64,000 nt of DNA from Desulfobacteraceae bacterium (GTDB lineage: Bacteria > Desulfobacterota > Desulfobacteria > Desulfobacterales > Desulfobacteraceae): contig JAAEMK010000889.1 of assembly GCA_024225635.1 (NCBI GenBank), positions 104,205-168,204 on the forward strand. The letters are read 5' to 3'. Below, in pieces: positions 16,245 to 25,377 of the stretch. The notes beneath the pieces are model-generated. The model made no database searches. It had not been told where the DNA came from and saw only the letters and a list, made by a program, of their open reading frames with translations. The translations under genes were made by a program, and so were the position numbers. Position 1 is the stretch's first letter. Every line of letters begins with the position of its first letter.

Positions 16245-16990
16245 ATGCAAAGCTTTGACAATACGTGGGACTTGGTACATCAGAACAAGAATTGGGGGGT
16301 TTACCCAAACGAATCTATCATATCAAAAGTAAAAAGATTATTCCCCACTGGAACGGGTCTAAAAGCAATAGATCTTGGTTGTGGGAGAGGAGCAAACACC
16401 CAATTCCTGATTAGAGAAAATTTTTCAACAACAGCCATTGATGGATCAAAATCATCTGTCAAAAAAACGAAATCATACCTCGACAGTCAGGAACTTAAGG
16501 CAAATGTCATTGTGCAGGATTTTACCGACTTGAAAGATATCGAGAGCGATCAATTTGATCTGGCTATTGATTGTCGCTCACTTATAGCTCAGGGCACATG
16601 AATTGACACCTTCCGCTTATTTATAATGATGAAAAGAGCATCAATCCATGTGCTCATATCTATAGTAATGTACCTTCAGAATTATTCGATGCAGCTATTT
16701 CCGAAGTGAAAAGAATTTTGAAAAAAGGTGGAATCTTTATTACTGTACTATATGGAGCAAAGTCATCCGGTTATTCATCAGGAAAACAACTTTCTCCAAA
16801 TACATTTACTGAAATCAAGAGTGGTCCTTTCGCAAATTATGGTCATATTACGGTTTTTTCACCATCCGAAATACTTGAATTAATCGAAAAAAATGGCTTT
16901 GAAAAATTGGAGTGGGAAATAATCACCACAGAAAATTTTGATCGAACTTATTGTTTTGAAGAAAATGTTCTAACTCTTAAATATAAATAA
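16245..16990 (+). pseudogene. SAM-dependent methyltransferase, apparently frameshifted
   Basis: The first 118 codons (16245-16601) have a class I methyltransferase N-terminus: LKAIDLGCGRGANTQFLI is the SAM-binding motif I, with VQDFTDL and FDLAIDCRSL further on. The frame then hits TGA. From about 16607 to 16990 a different frame (+2) continues with HLPLIYNDEKS, then ISEVKRILKKGGIFITVLYG, the post-motif region of the same fold, ending LTLKYK. Together they give about 245 residues, the normal length. A small indel near 16585-16606 explains this. It could be a real disruption, a sequencing error or programmed frameshifting; no obvious slippery heptamer is seen. If active it would O- or N-methylate the sugar decoration. 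Confidence 0.7.
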
Positions 16991-17057
16991 TGCTTAACTA
17001 AGAACTATCAAAAACCGTATGATACGGCAATTCGATACCCTACGGATTCAAATGGAT

Positions 17058-17089
17058 CATTGGGGGACTATTTTAATAGTCTCCCAATG
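17058..17089. terminator. Strong hairpin between convergent operons
   Basis: ATTGGG-G-GACTATT and AATAGTC-T-CCCAAT form 14-bp arms (one G-T pair) around a TT loop, in the gap between the convergent glycosylation operons. There is no long T-tract on either side, so Rho-independent termination is plausible but not certain. Confidence 0.5.
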
Positions 17090-17182
17090 AGGCACGATGA
17101 TGCCCGGCTATTTTTCTGCGTGCAATTTCCATTGCATTTTTTGATCCTTGCCGATCCCCATGTCAACCATTTGAATAAGAAA

Positions 17183-17220
17183 GGGAGGCAAGCATCGCAT
17201 TCTGGCTGATCCGGCCTCCC
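17183..17220 (-). terminator. Possible terminator after the B12 radical-SAM gene
   Basis: GGGAGGC and GCCTCCC arms are separated by a 24-bp loop. Read on the minus strand the hairpin is followed by TTTCTTATT, 23 bp past the stop of the radical-SAM gene. It is a weak candidate because the loop is long. Confidence 0.35.
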
Positions 17221-17243
17221 GAGATAGAAATAAAACTATACCA

Positions 17244-18635
17244 TTATGATTGCCGGAACCCCCTGAAGGATGCATCTCTTTGCGAATATAAACTTTTAAT
17301 TTGTGAAGCCATCATTGTCGTTTTATTTTCCAGATAATTCTCTAGCAGCCTGATATTCGCCTGGGACAATTCTTGATAAAGCTCATCTTCAGTAAGTTCA
17401 GTAAAGTTAGCTGCAAACAGGTCTGAATTCAAATGTTTATTTTCATAAAAATCGCCAATATCCTTTATCAGACCATTTTCTATGGCGTAATAGTATAAAG
17501 GTGAGCCGGGATATGGGGTAACCGGACGGATGGTGCGCATTTGAGCCCCATCATCATATTTGATCAAAAAATCCACAGCCGCCTTTAAGGTCTCTCGATT
17601 ATCACCAATATGACCAAACAGCATATTCAAACCTGGACTCATACCTGCTGCCAGGGTTGCTTCAATACCACTGGTGATCTGCCGGGTTGTAAGGGATTTG
17701 TTCATTTTCCTTAGGACTTCATCATCAAAAGCCTCTATTCCGTAATTGATAAAGACACACCCGGCCTGTTTCATGATCTTCAGAATCTCGGGCGTTGCAT
17801 AATTCAATCTGCCGTTGCAATCCCATTTCACATTCAAATCAGCCTTTAGAAAAGCCTCGCACAACTCAGCAGTACGTTTTTTGGAAGACATAAGGAGTTC
17901 ATCGGAAAAGGCAATATAGGAGATATTAAATTCTTTTTTCAAATATTGAATTTCTTCAATAATGGCCTCTGCGCTTCTGGGTCTGAACCCCTTATCCAGT
18001 CTATAGCAGAAGTTACATTTAAAGGTACAGCCTCTCCCCGACAGCATGGGCATGACAAAATCACTGTTCCCGGTATTGGGCATCCGCAGCAGCCTGTAAT
18101 ACTCTATGGGAAACAACTCGTATGCGGGCCATGGAATACTGTCGACATCCTTTATCAACTCCCTTCTGGGGGTTACAACCACTTCACTGCCATTCTTATA
18201 TGCAATCCCCTTGATCTCATCAAGAGGTCCATGGGCAGCAAAGGCTTCCATCAACTCAAGGATGGTTTCCTCACCTTCTCCAATCACTGCGACATCAGCC
18301 CCGGTTATTGTTAAAAAGTATTCCGGTTCAGGAGAGGGACCGTGCCCACCAACGATATAGCGCGCAGGCCTGTTTTTTGACTCAGCAATGGCCCGGGAAA
18401 TACCCAGTAATTTCTTATATTGATAGTATCCGGCAATGATACTGACGCCAATGACATCAAACTTGTTCCGATCAAGAAATGAGGTAAGGTGTTCATCTGC
18501 GTAGTGATGCACATCCTGATTGTAGATCTCAACATCATAGCCATGGTTTCTTAAAACAGCGGCAATATAAGCCATTCCTTGAGGAAACCAGTGTATATAC
18601 GAATCATTGTCATAAACAACAAGTAAAACCTTCAT
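17244..18635 (-). CDS. B12-binding domain radical SAM protein
   Basis: 463 aa. An N-terminal cobalamin-binding Rossmann domain (residues ~1-150: YIAAVLRNHGYDVEIYNQ, then VIGVSIIAGYYQYKK, IVGGHGPSPEPE) precedes a radical-SAM core whose cluster motif CTFKCNFC (CxxxCxxC) is near residue 205. IEAFDDEVLRKMNK and GLNMLFGHIGDNRETL are further signature segments of this class. Relatives include C/P-methyltransferases and ring-forming enzymes. It is the last gene of the legB-legC-ptmE-legF run, suggesting it modifies the nonulosonic acid or its acyl group, for example by C-methylation; this is inference. It starts 66 bp after legF. Confidence 0.82.
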   Translation of the reverse strand: MKVLLVVYDNDSYIHWFPQGMAYIAAVLRNHGYDVEIYNQDVHHYADEHLTSFLDRNKFDVIGVSIIAGYYQYKKLLGISRAIAESKNRPARYIVGGHGPSPEPEYFLTITGADVAVIGEGEETILELMEAFAAHGPLDEIKGIAYKNGSEVVVTPRRELIKDVDSIPWPAYELFPIEYYRLLRMPNTGNSDFVMPMLSGRGCTFKCNFCYRLDKGFRPRSAEAIIEEIQYLKKEFNISYIAFSDELLMSSKKRTAELCEAFLKADLNVKWDCNGRLNYATPEILKIMKQAGCVFINYGIEAFDDEVLRKMNKSLTTRQITSGIEATLAAGMSPGLNMLFGHIGDNRETLKAAVDFLIKYDDGAQMRTIRPVTPYPGSPLYYYAIENGLIKDIGDFYENKHLNSDLFAANFTELTEDELYQELSQANIRLLENYLENKTTMMASQIKSLYSQRDASFRGFRQS

Positions 18636-18701
18636 TTCTTTTTCATTTCCTTTTCATTCCCTTTTCCCTTAGATTTCATTTCCGGCAAAAAGAAGAGATT
18701 A

Positions 18702-19403
18702 TCACAGCCGTGTTTGACTTTTGTTCAGTAAGAATTCTGCATATAAGAGATCCTTTTCAGAATCGATGTCTACAGAATGATCCCGATGCATGATAAAAGC
18801 AAGTGTATCTTTCGTTACAAAAGATTTTTCCACTGCAATATATTCAGTTTTAGAAATATAAATTGCGCCATTCAGGATAAACGATTTTGGCAGGAGCTGC
18901 CTCTGGTGCACCTCATCCTTTGTCCTGATTAGAGGTTCTATTTTATTATCTTTAGCCATGGAAAACATCCAATATGGATTTTCAGACGCTTCCGCGACTG
19001 AAACGCAAGATGGAGAATCATTTACACAGCAAAACTCCAAACATGCATCTATATCCGGAGCAGTTCTAAAAGGCGACGTTGGTTGAAGTAAAATCATGTA
19101 ATCATATTTTTCGGTCAACGTTTCCAAAGCGTGAAGTACAGGTGCGATTCCAGGGGTTTCATCCTGTGCAAATTCTTCAGGACGGACAAATGGAACTTCA
19201 CACCCCCACTCTTCTGCGACCCTGATAATTTCTGCATCCTCGGAGGATAGAATTAATCGATCGATATATTTTGACCGCTTACCGGCTTCTATTGTCCATG
19301 CAAGAAGGGGTTTTCCTCCTAATTCCAGGATGTTTTTGCCCGGCAAGCCTTTGGAACCGCCCCGTGCGGGAATTATGGCTAAAACAGATTTTCCTTTAAT
19401 CAT
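18702..19403 (-). CDS. legF: CMP-nonulosonate cytidylyltransferase (LegF/NeuA family)
   Basis: 233 aa. The N-terminus VLAIIPARGGSKGLPGKNIL is the CTP-binding signature of NeuA/PseF/LegF. LLQPTSPFRTAPDIDACLEF and DIDSEKDL supply the substrate and metal-binding segments. The enzyme activates the nonulosonic acid with CTP to give the CMP-sugar donor used by Maf. With legB, legC, ptmE and neuB/C/D encoded around it, CMP-legionaminic acid (or a derivative) is the likely product. It overlaps ptmE by 8 bp. Confidence 0.9.
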   Translation of the reverse strand: MIKGKSVLAIIPARGGSKGLPGKNILELGGKPLLAWTIEAGKRSKYIDRLILSSEDAEIIRVAEEWGCEVPFVRPEEFAQDETPGIAPVLHALETLTEKYDYMILLQPTSPFRTAPDIDACLEFCCVNDSPSCVSVAEASENPYWMFSMAKDNKIEPLIRTKDEVHQRQLLPKSFILNGAIYISKTEYIAVEKSFVTKDTLAFIMHRDHSVDIDSEKDLLYAEFLLNKSQTRL

Positions 19404-20460
19404 TAAACACCCTCAATTGCTTTACGGATCGACGATATTCTTCCCACTGTCCCACATCAATCCATGATTTTTCGCTCACCGGATAAACACCCACCTTACC
19501 ACCATTGGCTTTAACGGCATCGATCAAATGAGTCATATGAAACATCCCTTTCCCGGGTATCAGTTCAAGCACATTCGGATTCAACACATAAAGACCTGTA
19601 TTTACGAGAAAATTATATCCAGGCTTCTCTTTGACCCCTTTCAGGCTGCCGCCACCATTCAATTCACATACACCGTAAGGAATGTCGAATTGCTTAGCTG
19701 CCGCCACCAGGGTAATGTCATAATTGTCGTTTGTATGAAACTGATAAAGATCGGAGTAATCCGCTTCAATGATAATATCACAGTTGGAAACAAAAAAAGG
19801 CGTATTCAACTCATTTTTTATCAATTCAAGACTGCCGGCCGTGCCCCTGGGTTCGTCTTCCTGTACGAAATCTATGGTATAGTCCGGATTTTTTTCTTCA
19901 AAATAAGCCCGAATTATTTTTGACATATGATTTACGGTAAAATAGAAGGACGTTATTCCATGGGCTCTGAACCTGTCTATGATATGATCCATCACAGGCT
20001 TATTCCCAACCGGGATAAGTGGTTTGGGTAAAATAGTTGTAAAAGGCTTAAGCCGTGTCCCTTTGCCCCCGGCCATAATGACAACCGGGGCTGAGACCTT
20101 CTGCTTTATTTCTTTTTTGCCATCTCCAAACACCTTTTCCCACGTTATATAGTCAACCACTCTTCTGTCCCGGTCCAAAATGGGAATGAGGCTGATCATA
20201 TTTTCAGTAAAAAGCTCCTTGATGGCTTCCAAATCAAACTCATCCTGAAACACAAAAAAGGGCTCTCTATTATAGGCATTTTCAATGGTATCAATAAGAT
20301 TCTGATCTTTTAAGATATGACGTCTGATATCTCCATCGGTCAAAGCGCCGATCAACTTCTTGTCATCATCCACAACCAGAAGCGCTTTTTCAGCTGTTTC
20401 GTCCAAACGCCCCATGGCCTCTTTAATGGTAATATTGGAAGACACTGTTATATTTTTCAT
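19396..20460 (-). CDS. ptmE: PtmE-like sugar-1-phosphate guanylyltransferase with N-terminal CBS pair
   Basis: 354 aa. A CBS-domain pair occupies residues ~1-115 (LLVVDDDKKLIGALTDGDIR; then MISLIPILDRDRRVVDYIT). A nucleotidyltransferase domain follows from residue ~125 (VVIMAGGKGTRLKPFT, then LPKPLIPVGNKPVM, FFVSNCDIII with the metal-binding Asp, and ending in KSWIDVGQWEEYR). This CBS-NTase architecture is that of PtmE, which in Campylobacter jejuni makes GDP-GlcN/GlcNAc for the GDP-linked legionaminic route. It overlaps legF by 8 bp. Homologues of PtmF and PtmA were not seen here. The CBS pair may give allosteric control. Confidence 0.85.
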   Translation of the reverse strand: MKNITVSSNITIKEAMGRLDETAEKALLVVDDDKKLIGALTDGDIRRHILKDQNLIDTIENAYNREPFFVFQDEFDLEAIKELFTENMISLIPILDRDRRVVDYITWEKVFGDGKKEIKQKVSAPVVIMAGGKGTRLKPFTTILPKPLIPVGNKPVMDHIIDRFRAHGITSFYFTVNHMSKIIRAYFEEKNPDYTIDFVQEDEPRGTAGSLELIKNELNTPFFVSNCDIIIEADYSDLYQFHTNDNYDITLVAAAKQFDIPYGVCELNGGGSLKGVKEKPGYNFLVNTGLYVLNPNVLELIPGKGMFHMTHLIDAVKANGGKVGVYPVSEKSWIDVGQWEEYRRSVKQLRVFND

Positions 20461-20542
20461 ACAATCCCACCCATTTCTGATCGCTCAAAAAATCAATTTT
20501 TCACTCAAACATTCCATCCGCCACATTCTTAAAAACTCTTTT

Positions 20543-21691
20543 TCAGCCATTGTTCCTGGCACTGCTTGGCAAATTGACAATCCTATCCTGGAACCAACGG
20601 GCATTTTTCAAACTCCCTATCTGACAATGTTTATAAATTTTCAAATCAGGCATTAATTGCCAGACGGGCCGGGTCATTATGCCGGAATCATTTGTAATGT
20701 TTAAAAGGGCATCCCGCTGTTTTTTATCCGATGTGATCACAGCGTTTAACCAATAATTACTGGTACAACCGTCAGGCTCCCTGACATAGTCACACCAGGA
20801 AGTTTCACTGAAAAAATCTAAGTAGGCAGCGGCCAGTTTGCGTTTGTCCCTTAAAAGCCCTTCCAATTGCCCCAGTTGTGCACATGCAAGGGCTGCATTT
20901 AAATTAGGCAGCCTGTAATTATAGCCGATTTCATCGTGGACAAATTCCCAACGGTGGTCAACCTTGGCAGTGGTTGTCAGATGTTTGGCCCTGTCTGCCA
21001 GGGCGTCATCGTTGGTAATGATGGCGCCGCCGCCGCCACAGGTGATTGTTTTATTGCCATTAAAGCTTAACACACCCAATTTGCCAAGGGTTCCGCAATG
21101 GTGTGTTAAAAACATAGACCCAAGGGACTCTGCAGCGTCTTCCACAATGGGAATCTTCCATTGTTCCGCCAACGGGATCAGCCTGTCCATATGACACGGA
21201 TGCCCGAAAGTGTGCATGGGAACAATGGCAGAGATGGGTTTTCCGGTTGTTTTATTAAAGGTCTGCCCGCCCCGCTGTTCTGCATTTTGATCAAGGAACT
21301 TTTCCAGGGCATCGGGGCATAATCCAAGGGTATCCCGGTTGACATCGACAAATACAGGGCAGGCATTATTATGGGCAATGGCATTGGCCGTGGCCACAAA
21401 GGTCAGTGGCTGGGTGATGACTTCGTCCCCGGCCTTTACACCGGCAAGGCGCAGGGCGACCTCGAGTGCCGCCGTGCCATTGACGGTAACAACCGCACGC
21501 CGGGCGCCCAGATAAGCGGCAAGCTCTCGTTCAAACCGGTTAACATACTCCCCCACACTTGACACAAAAGTGGAATCAATGGCATCCGCCACATACTCCC
21601 GGTCTATCTTTTTAAACCTGGGCTCATGGAGGGGAATGTAATCATCGGTCTGATACCAATCCCTTATGAAGGAGATGAGGTCGCTATACAT
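20543..21691 (-). CDS. legC: LegC-type PLP-dependent sugar aminotransferase
   Basis: 382 aa from the ATG at 21691, chosen because it overlaps the legB stop by 8 bp (ATGTATAG); an earlier in-frame ATG at 21745 would add 18 poor residues. It belongs to the DegT/DnrJ/EryC1 family: VVTVNGTAALEVALRLAG, VITQPLTFVATANAI, IPIVEDAAESLGS (PLP-contacting Asp) and VLSFNGNKTITCGGGGAI with the PLP lysine. It transfers an amino group to C4 of the 4-keto sugar made by LegB. The N-terminal extension of ~40 residues before the core is typical of LegC. Confidence 0.9.
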   Translation of the reverse strand: MYSDLISFIRDWYQTDDYIPLHEPRFKKIDREYVADAIDSTFVSSVGEYVNRFERELAAYLGARRAVVTVNGTAALEVALRLAGVKAGDEVITQPLTFVATANAIAHNNACPVFVDVNRDTLGLCPDALEKFLDQNAEQRGGQTFNKTTGKPISAIVPMHTFGHPCHMDRLIPLAEQWKIPIVEDAAESLGSMFLTHHCGTLGKLGVLSFNGNKTITCGGGGAIITNDDALADRAKHLTTTAKVDHRWEFVHDEIGYNYRLPNLNAALACAQLGQLEGLLRDKRKLAAAYLDFFSETSWCDYVREPDGCTSNYWLNAVITSDKKQRDALLNITNDSGIMTRPVWQLMPDLKIYKHCQIGSLKNARWFQDRIVNLPSSARNNG

Positions 21692-22676
21692 TATAAATAT
21701 CGGTTTTATAACGTGAAAGGTTATCCGGATTGGTGAACCAGTCAATGGTTTCCCTTAATCCGTTTTCCAAAGGATATTGAGGGGTGAAACCCGTTAACCC
21801 GCTTATTTTCGTATTATCGCAGCACAGCCTGAACACTTCCGATTTTTCGGGACGCAACCTTTGTTTGTCTGTAATGAATTCCACATCGGAATGCATCAGA
21901 TCTTTGATCAGATCAAGGGTATCGCCTATGGAGATTTCGACCCCGGAGCCTATGTTTACCACCTCTCCCAGGGTATTGTCTGATTCTGCAAGAGCAATGA
22001 ATCCCCTGCAGGTGTCCAAAACATAATTAAAATCACGGGTGGGTGTGAGATCGCCCAGCTTAATCTGTTTTTTGCCGACGGCAATCTGACCGATTATGGT
22101 TGGAATAACGGCCCGGGCACTTTGCCGTGGGCCGTAGGTGTTAAAAGGCCTTGCAATGGTTACAGGCAAGCCAAAGGTCAGATAAAAACTCAAGGCCATC
22201 TGGTCCGCCCCGATTTTACTGGCGGAATAGGGAGATTGCGGCTGCAAGGGATGTTTTTCATCAATGGGAACATATTGTGCCGTGCCGTAGACTTCCGATG
22301 TCGAGGTATGAATCACACGTTCACATCCATTCTCCTTTGCGGCCTGACAGACATTCAAGGTCCCCTTGATATTGGTATCCACATAGCTGTCAGGCGCAAC
22401 ATAGGAGTAGGGGATTGCAATCAATGAGGCAAGGTGGAAAACAACATCGATCTCCCGTGTGATTTCTCTACAAAAATGGGGATCCCGGACATCCCCTGAA
22501 ACGACTTCAATCTCCTTCAAACAATCAAGGGCTTCCAGCCACCCCCAGTAATTAAAGGAGTTGTACACACTCAATGCACGAACTTCGGCACCTGATTTGA
22601 CCAGCATCTCCACCAGGTGTGATCCGATAAACCCATCAGCACCGGTAACGAGAACCCGCTTGTCAAGTAAATCCAT
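21684..22676 (-). CDS. legB: LegB-type NAD-dependent NDP-sugar 4,6-dehydratase
   Basis: 330 aa extended SDR. The NAD-binding motif VLVTGADGFIGSHLVEML is at the N-terminus, the catalytic Tyr-Lys pair is in SPYSASKIGADQ, and HTSTSEVYG supplies the Ser/Thr plus the acidic residue used by dehydratases. ARPFNTYGPRQSARAVIPTI and PTRDFNYVLDT match the nucleotide-sugar binding region. It converts GDP/UDP-GlcNAc to the 4-keto-6-deoxy sugar, the first committed step to legionaminic acid. It is the first gene of the minus-strand sugar operon, about 160 bp downstream of the flagellin terminator. Confidence 0.92.
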   Translation of the reverse strand: MDLLDKRVLVTGADGFIGSHLVEMLVKSGAEVRALSVYNSFNYWGWLEALDCLKEIEVVSGDVRDPHFCREITREIDVVFHLASLIAIPYSYVAPDSYVDTNIKGTLNVCQAAKENGCERVIHTSTSEVYGTAQYVPIDEKHPLQPQSPYSASKIGADQMALSFYLTFGLPVTIARPFNTYGPRQSARAVIPTIIGQIAVGKKQIKLGDLTPTRDFNYVLDTCRGFIALAESDNTLGEVVNIGSGVEISIGDTLDLIKDLMHSDVEFITDKQRLRPEKSEVFRLCCDNTKISGLTGFTPQYPLENGLRETIDWFTNPDNLSRYKTDIYNV

Positions 22677-22778
22677 TTTTTTCTCCCTGCGTTTTATCTG
22701 ACGCTACAAACCTTAAACTAATAAATCATAACAGCCATCCCCTTATAACCCGAAAAGACGACTTCTCCAAAGAGTTAA

Positions 22779-22800
22779 AACAATAAAATCGATTATTGTT
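22779..22800. promoter_or_regulatory. Inverted repeat upstream of legB
   Basis: AACAATAA and TTATTGTT arms flank AATCGA, about 100 bp upstream of the legB ATG. The symmetry suggests a regulator site. No sigma-54 or sigma-28 match was found in this 160-bp gap. Confidence 0.3.
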
Positions 22801-22833
22801 ATCTTTAACAGCCAATGCAGGCCATATCGAATT

Positions 22834-22872
22834 AAAAAAAATGGGGCAGCAGCCTTTACAGCCACTGCCCCA
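22834..22872 (-). terminator. Rho-independent terminator of the flagellin gene
   Basis: On the minus strand, 30 bp past the flagellin stop, arms TGGGGCAG and CTGCCCCA enclose a loop that itself can extend the stem, and are followed by eight Ts. This is a textbook intrinsic terminator and supports monocistronic flagellin transcription. Confidence 0.92.
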
Positions 22873-22902
22873 CGGTTTGTCTTTACAGACCTCTGCTTGA
22901 AA

Positions 22903-25353
22903 TTACCTGAGCAGACTCATTACGTTCTGGGAACTTGAATTGGCCTGGGACATGGCAAAGGAACCCGCCTGGGCCAGGATCTGCATCTTGGTGAAGTTGG
23001 CAGACTCCTCCGCAAAGTCAACGTCACGGATACTGGATTCCGCAGCAGCTACGTTCACCTTGGTTGTCGAGATATTGGCAATGGTTGAGGTCAGCTGGTT
23101 CTGAACGGAACCAAGATCGGACCGGACCTTGTCAAGGCTCTTCAGGGCGGCATCCGCAACCGCAATACCGACCTGCGCACCCTCCTGGGTGGTCACGTCA
23201 ATATCGGCAAGGCGATAGGACTGTGCGTCATCCACCTGAGAGTCCACGGTAATGGCTTCGGCGGCCTTATTGACAGCCAATTGAGAACCGGTCTCAAGTA
23301 TGGAGCCCCCGGCAAGGGTCATTTCTTTCGTAAGGGCGGCACTGTTACCGGAAAGAATGATGTCGGTTTCAAGTGTCGTGCCCTTCGCGTAGGTTGCTCC
23401 GCCTTCGGTCACCATATCATTGGTCAGCGTGGTACCGGCGGCAATGGTAGAGCCGGAAGCAATAACACTGCCGACACCCAGCAGCATATTGGTATCATCA
23501 CTCACGACCTCGTCTTCCGATGTTGTGGCTGTATTACCCAGGGAGGATCCGTTGGCAACCTCTGTATCAGCACCAAGGACAGTACCCGTAGCAAGGGTCA
23601 TGCTCTCATCGCCGGAGACGGTACCACTTCCGTTCACAACTACCATACCGACATAGGAGCCGGTTGTAAGGGAACTTCCAGCTCCAATTGTACTGCCGGC
23701 ACCCTTAAAGACCATATCATCTTCAACGGTTGTAGCGCCCTTCGTGGTAATGACGCTGTCGATAAGAACAGAACCTTTCTCAAGAACACTGTCAGCTTCA
23801 ACAACACTGCCATTGCCCAGCTTGGCGTCTCCTGTCAGTGTCATGGTACGCGTTGCTTTGATGGCCGTAAGGTCGGTTACATAGGTCTTGCCGCCGCTAA
23901 AGGTAAAAGTACCACCGCTAAAGGCGTCGGTCACATCACCATCAAATTCGGAGCCGCTGCCTATTTCAGAAGAACCCGCCAATTTACTACCGGAAGTCAC
24001 GATACTGTCGACAACGGTCGTTGCGACAGTAGCCGCGTTAACAGTCACCTGACCGCCCAGGACCGTTCCGGAAGACAGTACTGAACCGGTGGCCAGTGTT
24101 GAGCCGGCAGCAACCTTGCTATCATCGGTAGTGATGGCGGCTACGGCGCCACTAGTCGTGAACTCACCTTCAATTACAGTACCTGCGGCCAATTCAGCTC
24201 CAACCAGATGAGAGCCTTCTGCAAGGGTGGATATCTCTGTGGTGGCGGCGATACCGGTAACTTTTATGAGGCCATCTTCTGAGGAAACGGCCAGCCCGCC
24301 TGAAGCATCATTGACATCGGTGATAAGAATCTCACCGGTACCTTCCTGGCGCAATTCAACAGTACCAAAGGTGGACATCTTCTCTGTATCTCCGAACACC
24401 TTGGTGGTCTCTGTTCCCTGGGTAACCTCGATAGCCCTGCCATCCGAGGAAGACAAGGTAAGAATTCCGGATACATCCACGGACGCGACGACCCCATGCT
24501 CGGAAGTCTTCTTGTTAATCTCGGCGGCAAGGGCGCCATCAGCATCGTTCTTCTCCACTGTGATAGCACCGATATTTACACCGTTAATGGCAAAATCACT
24601 GTCCGTGGTTCCTCCCGCAATGGCAGCTTCGGTGGAGGTCTCCACGGTGGCGGTTGCACTGATACCCAAGACATCACTCAACCTGTTGATACTGTCTGCA
24701 ACAGCACCCACACCGTGCTCCGCATTGTTGTCATAGGAGAGTTCAATCTCGTTCAGGGTGTAGTTCTTGTTCTGAGTGGCACTGTAAACGTTCAGTTCGG
24801 TCATTCCCTCCCCGCCAAAAGTCAGGTTGGAAGTGGTGACATGACCGATCTTGTTCGCCTCGGTGGAAGCAATTGAGATATCAATGGTTTCACCGGCATA
24901 GGCACCCATCTGAAATTTCTTGTTGGTGAAGTTACCGGAAAGAAGTTTCTGATTATTGAATGAGGTGGTCTTTGCAATGGTGTCAAGCTCATCCGTGAGC
25001 TTGGTGATATCCGCCTGGATCGCCTTTCTGGAATCCGTGGTCTGTCCGTCCTGGGCAGCCTGGATAGCTTTGGTCTTAATGGTGTTGACAATATTAATGG
25101 ACTCTTCCAGTGCAGCATCAGCAGTCTGCACGATATTGACACCATCACTTCCGTTTCTGATCGCCTGACCAAGACCCAACTTCTGTGAGCGCAGCGAGTC
25201 GGCAATGGCCATGCCGGAAGCATCGTCTGCCGCCTTGTTGATCCTAAGACCGCTTGACAGCCGTCCAAGGGATTCAGAAAGGGAGTTATCGGTTTTGATC
25301 ATGTTTTTGTGAGCGTTTAATGCCGCAACGTTCGTGTTTATTCTTAATGCCAT
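22903..25353 (-). CDS. fliC: Flagellin with very large repeat-containing surface domain
   Basis: 816 aa, versus roughly 270-500 for most flagellins. The conserved N-terminal coiled-coil (MALRINTNVAALNAHKNM, then LSSGLRINKAADDASGMAIA) and C-terminal end (SQANSSSQNVMSLLR) are intact, so it should polymerise and be exported. Residues ~380-690 contain many six-residue quasi-repeats such as GSTLAT-GSVLSS-GTVLGG and GSVIAS-GSTIAA-GTTLTN, suggesting a beta-solenoid surface domain. The region is rich in Ser/Thr/Gly and so offers many possible Maf glycosylation sites. The gene has its own sigma-28 promoter, a structured leader with CsrA-type sites and a strong terminator. Confidence 0.95.
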   Translation of the reverse strand: MALRINTNVAALNAHKNMIKTDNSLSESLGRLSSGLRINKAADDASGMAIADSLRSQKLGLGQAIRNGSDGVNIVQTADAALEESINIVNTIKTKAIQAAQDGQTTDSRKAIQADITKLTDELDTIAKTTSFNNQKLLSGNFTNKKFQMGAYAGETIDISIASTEANKIGHVTTSNLTFGGEGMTELNVYSATQNKNYTLNEIELSYDNNAEHGVGAVADSINRLSDVLGISATATVETSTEAAIAGGTTDSDFAINGVNIGAITVEKNDADGALAAEINKKTSEHGVVASVDVSGILTLSSSDGRAIEVTQGTETTKVFGDTEKMSTFGTVELRQEGTGEILITDVNDASGGLAVSSEDGLIKVTGIAATTEISTLAEGSHLVGAELAAGTVIEGEFTTSGAVAAITTDDSKVAAGSTLATGSVLSSGTVLGGQVTVNAATVATTVVDSIVTSGSKLAGSSEIGSGSEFDGDVTDAFSGGTFTFSGGKTYVTDLTAIKATRTMTLTGDAKLGNGSVVEADSVLEKGSVLIDSVITTKGATTVEDDMVFKGAGSTIGAGSSLTTGSYVGMVVVNGSGTVSGDESMTLATGTVLGADTEVANGSSLGNTATTSEDEVVSDDTNMLLGVGSVIASGSTIAAGTTLTNDMVTEGGATYAKGTTLETDIILSGNSAALTKEMTLAGGSILETGSQLAVNKAAEAITVDSQVDDAQSYRLADIDVTTQEGAQVGIAVADAALKSLDKVRSDLGSVQNQLTSTIANISTTKVNVAAAESSIRDVDFAEESANFTKMQILAQAGSFAMSQANSSSQNVMSLLR

Positions 25354-25377
25354 GGTGTATCCTCCTTGAGAATGTTG

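Noticed and set aside
20553-20572. TGGCAC within the end of legC as a sigma-54 site
   Set aside because: The -12 GC is missing at the required distance and the site is inside a gene, pointing the wrong way for its neighbours.
23281-24084. Long Gly-rich frame on the plus strand inside flagellin
   Set aside because: It is antisense to the flagellin repeat region, with no ribosome-binding site and no recognisable domain.
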